A stretch of 25,663 nucleotides of DNA, from contig KQ482063.1 of the NCBI GenBank assembly GCA_001430745.1, positions 2,047,444-2,073,106 of the forward strand, given 5' to 3'. The stretch's first letter is position 1, and each line of letters starts with the position of its first letter. A model generated the notes under the pieces. It made no database searches. It was not told the DNA's origin and saw only the letters and a program-made list of their open reading frames with translations. This document shows, piece by piece, positions 20,787 through 25,663 of this stretch. Origin of the DNA: Auxenochlorella pyrenoidosa. Lineage: Eukaryota > Chlorophyta > Trebouxiophyceae > Chlorellales > Chlorellaceae. A program made the position numbers and the translations under genes.

Positions 20787-21400
20787 CTTGTGATGTATAG
20801 ATGGAACTGTGACGATCGGATGTCTCCGTGTAGACAACTGCAAGAGGGCCAGGATGGCGAGAGCTGCCGAAAGGCACGATGCAGGCGCAGCAGGCGCCGC
20901 AGCGGTGCAGTGCAAGCGCCTGTCCGCTTATGTCGGAGTCCTGGAGTCAATTGAGCGTCGCACATACATTGCCAAGCACCCAGAGCGCACACTCTCGTTT
21001 CCCTCGCCGCTTGCTCGCCAAACCCGGTTCCTGTGCAACTGCCAGCGTATTTCTAACACCTGGAAGTGTCAAGGAACCCACAACAGAACCGACGCCGGCC
21101 GGGAAAGCGTCTCGGGTTGGCATACTTCGCAAGCACCACTTGGTGGTGCTTCACATCGGCCGGCCGGCCGCTGAGGAGCTCACGTAAGTACCATTAGCGT
21201 GTTCAGCGAGCACCAGCACCATCCCGGGCGCCCCAGCTTGTGCCGCCGCCAGTGCTGCCAGCCTCTGGCAGCTGGCTTCGCCGGCAGCAGAGAGTGGCAC
21301 GGGCAGCCTCCAAGTGTCTGCATGTTGCAAAACGCCAGCTTGCAGTTTGCAGAATCAGAAACCAGTCAGTCCCTGTCAACTTCCCTTCGTGTGCAGCACC
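20787..21400. promoter_or_regulatory. Divergent promoter region and probable uL30 leader exon
   Basis: Holds the shared 5' region of the small membrane-protein gene (minus) and uL30 (plus). A strong donor, CTCAC|GTAAGT, at 21183/21184 and the acceptor TGTGCAG at 21390-21396 mark an intron just before the uL30 ATG. The exon upstream of that donor is open from ATG 20879 and joins uL30 in frame. It is therefore either an untranslated leader or an N-terminal extension. Confidence 0.55.
21131..21151 (+). other. 9-bp hairpin in uL30 leader/extension exon
   Basis: AAGCACCAC and GTGGTGCTT are perfect reverse complements separated by TTG. The stem sits 33 nt upstream of the GTAAGT donor and is followed by the self-complementary GGCCGGCCGGCC. 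In RNA this would be a stable stem in the leader. Confidence 0.5.
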
Positions 21401-21921
21401 ATGAGCGCCCCCGTGCACAGCCTGTTCATCACCCTCAAGCGCAGCTTTGCGGGGACGCAGGAGCACCATGTGCGCATACTGCAGAGCCTGGGGTTCAGCT
21501 ATCGCCAGCAGACGGTGGAGAAGCCAAACGTGCCGCACATTCGGGGGGCCATTGAGAAGGTGAGGGGTCTGCTGGGCACTGAGGGGCTTGCCGCATGCAG
21601 CCTGGTACGCTGGGTGAGGGTGGGGTGGCCATGTGACCAGGCTGCTGCCACCATGTTGCTGTCGAGGCGACACTGGAATCCACAGAGTGCCGCCTGCTGT
21701 CTGCTACGATCAGCATTCACTGCTCTGCTCTGAGTGGTGCTGTTGCATGCCAAGGGCACTCCGGCCTCAAACGCAGTCAAGCCGTCGCCTCTCTGCTTGG
21801 CCCCCGCTCCTGGCAGGTGCGGCACATGCTCACAGTGGAGACAGACGTGCAGCGAGCGGCACGGCTAGCAGCAGAGGCGGCAGCAAAGGCGCCGCTGCCA
21901 CCGGTGCGTGTGCAGCACTAG
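21401..21921 (+). CDS. Ribosomal protein uL30, mitochondrial type
   Basis: Two exons certain: 21401-21559 and 21817-21921, giving 87 aa from MSAPVHS. The protein has the compact uL30/L30p fold: LFITLKRSFAGTQEHHVRIL, LGFSYRQQTVEKPNVPHIRG, IEKVRHMLTVETD. Bacterial uL30 is about 60 aa and mitochondrial forms about 100. Plant plastid ribosomes lack uL30, so a mitochondrial large-subunit role is inferred. A further upstream exon, 20879-21183, joins at 21397 in phase and would extend the protein to 190 aa, with an Arg/Ser/Ala-rich N-terminus that could be a targeting peptide. Without it, targeting would rely on the short MSAPVHS start. The final 25 residues (RAARLAAEAAAKAPLPP...) are an Ala-rich tail. 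The end is at TAG 21919-21921. Confidence 0.82.
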
Positions 21922-22418
21922 GGCGGGCGCCCGTCGCTGGCGCATACGCCTCTTGGAGGCCTGCAGGTGTGGAGCCAGCAGACCGATGCTGCACCCTCTG
22001 TCCCGCTGCTCCTCTTGAAGCTCTCTCCCTTGGTGCTTGACCTTCCAATTACCTGATCGCTCTTGCCGCTCCTTGTCGCCGTCCTTGCTTGGCATCTCCT
22101 TCGCGCATAGTTTTGCTGCTTATCTAGACCTTTCCAGGACAGTTTGGCTGGCCTGAGGCCGCCACAATTGAAACACAGACAACCAGAGCTGCAGAGCGAG
22201 CGGCAGGGTCAAGCGCAAAAACAGCAGGAGAGAAAGCGAGGGAGAGCAGACGGTCAGTCGGGAAGTCAGGAGTGCAGGGGGAAAATCGAGAGTGCATCAG
22301 CTGGCATGGGTAGTTGGTCAGAAGCATGGACAGTTGCAGTTAGCATCACGCATGTCACAGCCGGTGCTGCGGGCGCTGTGGTGGCTGCCCGCTACCGCCA
22401 GCAAGGCCTGCCGGCCCG
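21922..22418. other. Convergent intergenic region between uL30 and RPB4
   Basis: 497 nt between facing stop codons, holding both 3' UTRs. I found no TGTAA on either strand. A purine-rich stretch (about 22190-22290) is open in one frame but encodes only Gln/Arg/Lys/Ser low complexity and is not supported as a gene. Confidence 0.5.
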
Positions 22419-23680
22419 TCACTCAAACTCCCGGTACGTGGCCAGCTCCCTGAGCATCGAGTCCAGCTCCTCGTCAGAGTAGCGCTGCAAAAAGGGGGGG
22501 GGGGGGCCTGCGCGGTGAGAAGGGACGACGCTGCCTGTGGCTGCATCACATCATGCATCGAGTGCCCGCCTCCCCGCTCGGCACTTAGGTGGGAATGCAG
22601 AGCACGGCAGGGGGGCGCCGTGCGCGCATCACTCTACGGGCGGATGGGTACAGCGCCGGGTGCAGAATGGCGCCAACAGGGCCCGCGCCCTGTGCTGGAC
22701 GCCCTGTACAAGCACACGCCCCAAGGGAGGCCCCCATGCCAGCCGGGGCGGGCCCCTGGCGCCGCCCCCAGCGCCGCACCTCGAGCGTGGGCACCAGCTT
22801 GCGCGCCTCGTCGGCCGTCTCCACCGACAGGTTGGCCACCAGGCCCAGCTCCAGCTCAGACAGGTTGCGCGCCGCCAGCATCCTGCGCACGGGGCGGCGC
22901 CAGCGGCTCGGGTGGGTGCGGCCCACGCGGCGGAGGCTCACAACAGCACAGCAGAGCCCCGTGCATGCCCGCTCTGTGGCAGAGCGAGCCGAGGAGCTGG
23001 CTAGCTGGCGGACTTGGGCTGGCAGCAAGTGCAGACGCCGCTGGCCCCCTCTCTGGCCAGGCTGCACCCCCCACCCCACCCCACCCCCACCCCGTCCGCA
23101 GGCACGGTAGTGACCGCGCTTGGTGTCGGCAACGTCCGGCAGGAACCCTCCCCACGTTGTGGCCTGCCCACTTACTCGCGGATCTTCTGCACCGTGTCCT
23201 TGTTCTTGTTGGTGGCAAACCGCCCCGCATACTCGGCCGCCTTTTGCAGCATGGCCGACGGCTGGTACTCGGGGTCGCGCCGCCGCCACACGTCCATGTT
23301 GCGCTCAAACAGCACAAACACCTCGCTGATGGTCAGCACCTGCAGGGCGGGGCGCAGGTGGAGCTTGGGCGCAACGTCCACACCCTGCAGGTCCGGCACT
23401 GCTCAGAACAGGAGGCAAACTCCGGCCGGCTGCCGCCGCCGCTGCCATCACCCCCAGCAAGGTGGCGCCTCTGGGATGGCTAATGTCGCTCTCTCGTTTA
23501 CCTTGACGTCTTTGAACACTGCACAAGGGTACAGGGGCAGCACCGGGCGAGAGCACAAACAAAGTGAGCCGACAGGAGGCTGTAGAACAGCTTGCGGTCT
23601 CTCTGCAGCTATGAACAGCGCTGCTCATGTAGATCGCATCGGCGACAGCCCTTCTCACCATCCTGTTCTTCCTGTGCCAT
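22419..23680 (-). CDS. RPB4: DNA-directed RNA polymerase II subunit RPB4
   Basis: Five exons on the minus strand: 23680-23659, 23518-23502, 23339-23176, 22882-22780 and 22484-22419; 372 nt, 123 aa. All introns are GT-AG and all phases agree. The start MAQEEQD|VFKDVK is assembled from a 22-nt first exon and a 17-nt second exon. TISEVFVLFERN matches the first helix. The HRDC-like core AAEYAGRFATNKNKDTVQKI, LSELELGLVANLSVETADEA and KLVPTLERYSDEELDSML, together with the terminal FE, follows RPB4 rather than the Pol III paralog RPC17. RPB4 forms the stalk with RPB7 and acts in initiation, mRNA export and decay. The length is slightly below the 142 aa of the human protein because the acidic N-terminus is short. 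It is divergent from the AP endonuclease gene. Confidence 0.9.
22494..22506 (-). repeat. Homopolymer, C(13) on the gene strand, at an acceptor
   Basis: Thirteen G on the plus strand, so C on the gene strand, 8 nt upstream of the CAG acceptor of the last RPB4 exon. Confidence 0.8.
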
Positions 23681-24035
23681 GTCGTCCTCACGCCACGGCA
23701 CCTCCGGAAAGACAGGGCTTTAAAGATGCAAATGGATTGCTTCGACAATGCTGTTCGTAGGGCCAGACGCCTCAAGTTGGCTGGTCTGCCTGCGGGCCAT
23801 GCTGGCGGCCGAATTTTATTCTCGGCACCGGTCATCGGCCGTCTGCGCGATTCATAAGTTCGGATCTGGTTGCGTACTGCATTTGCAGATTGCCTGAGGC
23901 CTCTCAACACTCCTCTCCGAGCACTCTTGGTGCTCGCCTCTGCGCTCGTGTATGCTTGGAGCTGCCTGGCTGCGCATCCGGGCACCTATCCTGTGCCGGG
24001 GCCTTGTCACTCGCGCCCCTACAGCAGCAGGAGCC
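23681..24035. promoter_or_regulatory. Divergent promoter region, RPB4 / AP endonuclease
   Basis: 355 nt between outward-facing genes, AT-richer than its surroundings (around 23715-23760 and 23810-23885). It is the presumed shared promoter. No TATAAA was identified and no gene is supported. Confidence 0.5.
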
Positions 24036-25431
24036 ATGTGAGCGGCAGCGGCAGGCTGGCGGCGGCAACTTGCACAGTTGGGCCAGCTGCGTGACGGTGG
24101 CGTGCACATCACTTGTTGTCAACACTCTTCGTTCCTTGTTCCTCGGATTGCAGGGCCCCTAGGAAGCGCAAGGCGGCAGCCCAGCCAGAGGAGGCTGAGC
24201 CAGCCGCCGAGCCTGCCCCTCAAGCAGAGGCAGCAGCACAGGCAGCAGCAGCTGGGGCCGCCGACGCCGACGCAGGCAGCAGCAAGGCGGCAGGCAAGGC
24301 AGCCAAGCCCAAGGCCAAGCGTGCCCCAGCCAAGCCCAAGGCGCCACCGGGGCCCGTGTGGGAGCCCTCCATGCGGCCGCCGCCGCTGGGTGACGACGTG
24401 AAGCAGGCGCGGGGCCGGCTGGCCGCCTGCTCGCCGCAACACCTCATCTGCATCTGTGCTCTGGCCACGTGCAGACCAGCCGCTGGTCATGCACCGTCCA
24501 CCACAGGCGGCCCGCACGCCCCGCTGCTCAAGCAGGGCCTGCGCCCCCTGCTCCCTGCGGCGCAGGCGCGCATCCTGTCGTGGAACGTGGCGGGGCTGCG
24601 TGCACTGCTGAAGAAGGTCAAGGAGGCGGCGGAGGGCAGGCGGGAGGAGCACATACCGCACCCGCTGGCGCTGGCGGAGCAGGAGCGGGCAGACGTGCTG
24701 TGCCTGCAGGCACGCCTGGGGAGCCGGGGCGGGGCAGCGGGCAGCGAGGCTCACGCGGGCTGCTGTGCTGTGCCGGCCGGCCGACACGGCTGGGGAGCGG
24801 GGGCTGAAGGCGGTTGGGTAACAGGGTGCAGGACCTGCTGCCTGCTGCCTTGCCTTGCCTTGCCGCCAAGTGTGCAGACGGCCAGCCCACGGGTTGCAAT
24901 GCGCCCCCCCAGGCAGCTGTGCCTGCGCCTGCGTCCCCACGCGCGCGGCCTGGGCACCCTTTCTCCCGGCGCAGGAGATCAAGCTGCAGGATGAGCACTG
25001 CGCGGACGCCCTCAGGGAGCTGCGCCTCCCGGACGGCTGGCATGCCACCTGGAACTGCTCGCAGTCCAAAAAGGGTGAGGCGGGGGGAGCACCGTGGGCT
25101 GGACAGCGGCCCTTTATTCGCATGCAGTTGCACGCCGCAGCGTTTTCCGGGCTGCATGCACCTTTGACCTGCTGACCAGCCAGAAGGCCAGCGCCGCATG
25201 GCTGCCTTGTGCCCAGGGCCGCAGGGCCAGCGGGGGCCGCAAGGCGTGGCCAATGCTGCCGCTTGCTGTGTCGTAAGTTCTGTTGCAGTTAGACAGACTC
25301 TCAGCCCAAACAAGCAAGCTAACCCGCGGCTGCGCCGCCCTGCTGCAGGCTACAGCGGCACGGCCATCTTGAGCCGGGAGCAGCCGCTGTCGGTGACCTG
25401 CGGCATAGGGGCGGAGCATCATGATGGGGAG
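24036..25431 (+). CDS. APE1: AP endonuclease, APE1/ExoIII family (5' part; continues beyond the window)
   Basis: Exons seen: 24036-24037, 24154-24397 (or to 24406), 24566-24709, 24975-25074 and 25349-25431; the rest lies beyond the window. The EEP nuclease domain starts RILSWNVAGLRALLKK, with the Asn of SWN in the family position. It continues with DVLCLQ|EIKLQDEH, whose Glu is the metal ligand (human Glu96), then WHATWNCSQSKKGYSGTAIL and LSVTCGIGAEHHDGE. The catalytic His/Asp motifs near the C-terminus are not in the window. Residues 1 to about 80 are a Lys/Ala/Pro-rich tail (MAPRKRK, AKPKAKRAPAKPKAP) that could serve nuclear targeting and DNA contact. Role: incision at abasic sites in base-excision repair. 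The start codon is split: AT at 24036-24037, GTGAGC donor, then G at 24154. Intron 3 needs a GC donor (AG|GCACGC). Intron 2 has competing GT (24398) and GC (24407) donors. Confidence 0.88.
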
Positions 25432-25663
25432 GTGGGGAAATTGGGCTAAACCAGGTCATTTTTCTGGATCCTAGTCTAAAAGCTCCACCTGCAACAACGT
25501 GGATTTGCTGGGGGGCGCGCCCAGGGCCCCTTGCAAGCTTCTTGGGGTGGTGCTGGAGGAGGCGCACCCCAGCTCTCAGCCAGCTGAATTTGGGCTCAGT
25601 CTCGTTTGCCGGCAAAATCCCCTGGTGCACTTGGCCTCGGTTGTGCCAACTGCCTGCTGGTCT
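25432..25663 (+). other. Start of AP endonuclease intron 5
   Basis: The GAG|GTGGGG donor at 25431/25432 opens an intron. No continuation of the expected domain (GRVI-AEF...) was found up to the window edge, so the next exon lies outside. Confidence 0.6.

Noticed and set aside
22144..22482. 112-aa open frame on the plus strand rich in Gln, Arg and Ser
   Set aside because: Low complexity, overlaps the RPB4 last exon in antisense, and has no conserved-looking segment.
23722..23732. ATGCAAAT octamer in the RPB4/AP endonuclease intergenic region
   Set aside because: The octamer is a metazoan POU-factor site. A single copy in an alga is expected by chance.
1..25663. CRISPR arrays, transposons, tRNA or rRNA genes, bacterial operons
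   Set aside because: No regularly spaced repeats, terminal inverted repeats with transposase, cloverleaf tRNA or rRNA sequence was seen. The genes are clearly eukaryotic and intron-rich.

Overview
The window is a piece of the nuclear genome of a green alga, most likely a Chlorella-type trebouxiophyte. The base composition is GC-rich and the genes are dense and heavily split, with mostly short introns. TGTAA polyadenylation signals follow several genes. The gene set is plant/algal (DUF493, ANKRD13-like, chloroplast-type transit peptides), and one secreted protein carries a volvocine/chlorellan-style Pro/Ser-rich linker. I rebuilt the exons by hand from reading frame, splice phase and family conservation. 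Every complete model closes in frame. Genus and species cannot be fixed from this sequence.

Layout. 99-282 (+): last exon of a LanC-like protein. 665-1777 (+): plastid DUF493 protein, 3 exons. 1947-6025 (-): M20 metallopeptidase (CNDP/DUG1 type) with a signal peptide, 14 exons, 506 aa. 6950-9296 (+): secreted lytic polysaccharide monooxygenase (AA15-like) with an HRGP-like linker and a CBM14 chitin-binding domain, 7 exons, 439 aa. 10007-15646 (+): ANKRD13-like ankyrin/GPCR-chaperone protein, 15 exons; a 655-nt assembly gap lies inside one of its introns. 16241-18790 (+): tandem CCCH zinc-finger protein of the TTP type, 6 exons, 519 aa. 19847-20786 (-): small plastid-type single-membrane-span protein, 112 aa, family not recognised. 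21401-21921 (+): mitochondrial-type ribosomal protein uL30. 22419-23680 (-): RNA polymerase II subunit RPB4, 123 aa. 24036-25431 (+, runs off the window): AP endonuclease of the APE1/ExoIII family.

Most genes here are unrelated housekeeping genes and do not form a pathway. The M20 peptidase and the LPMO are a divergent pair separated by 924 nt and both enter the secretory pathway, so a joint extracellular, wall or scavenging role is possible but unproven.

The most unusual signal is in the introns. Of 53 introns that I could resolve at both ends, nine need a GC-AG rather than GT-AG boundary, in five different genes. Three consecutive ones interrupt the CCCH zinc-finger region. The AP-endonuclease start codon appears to be split by an intron (AT|G). 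Several acceptors are preceded by long pure C tracts. The chitin-oriented LPMO is the most interesting single protein.
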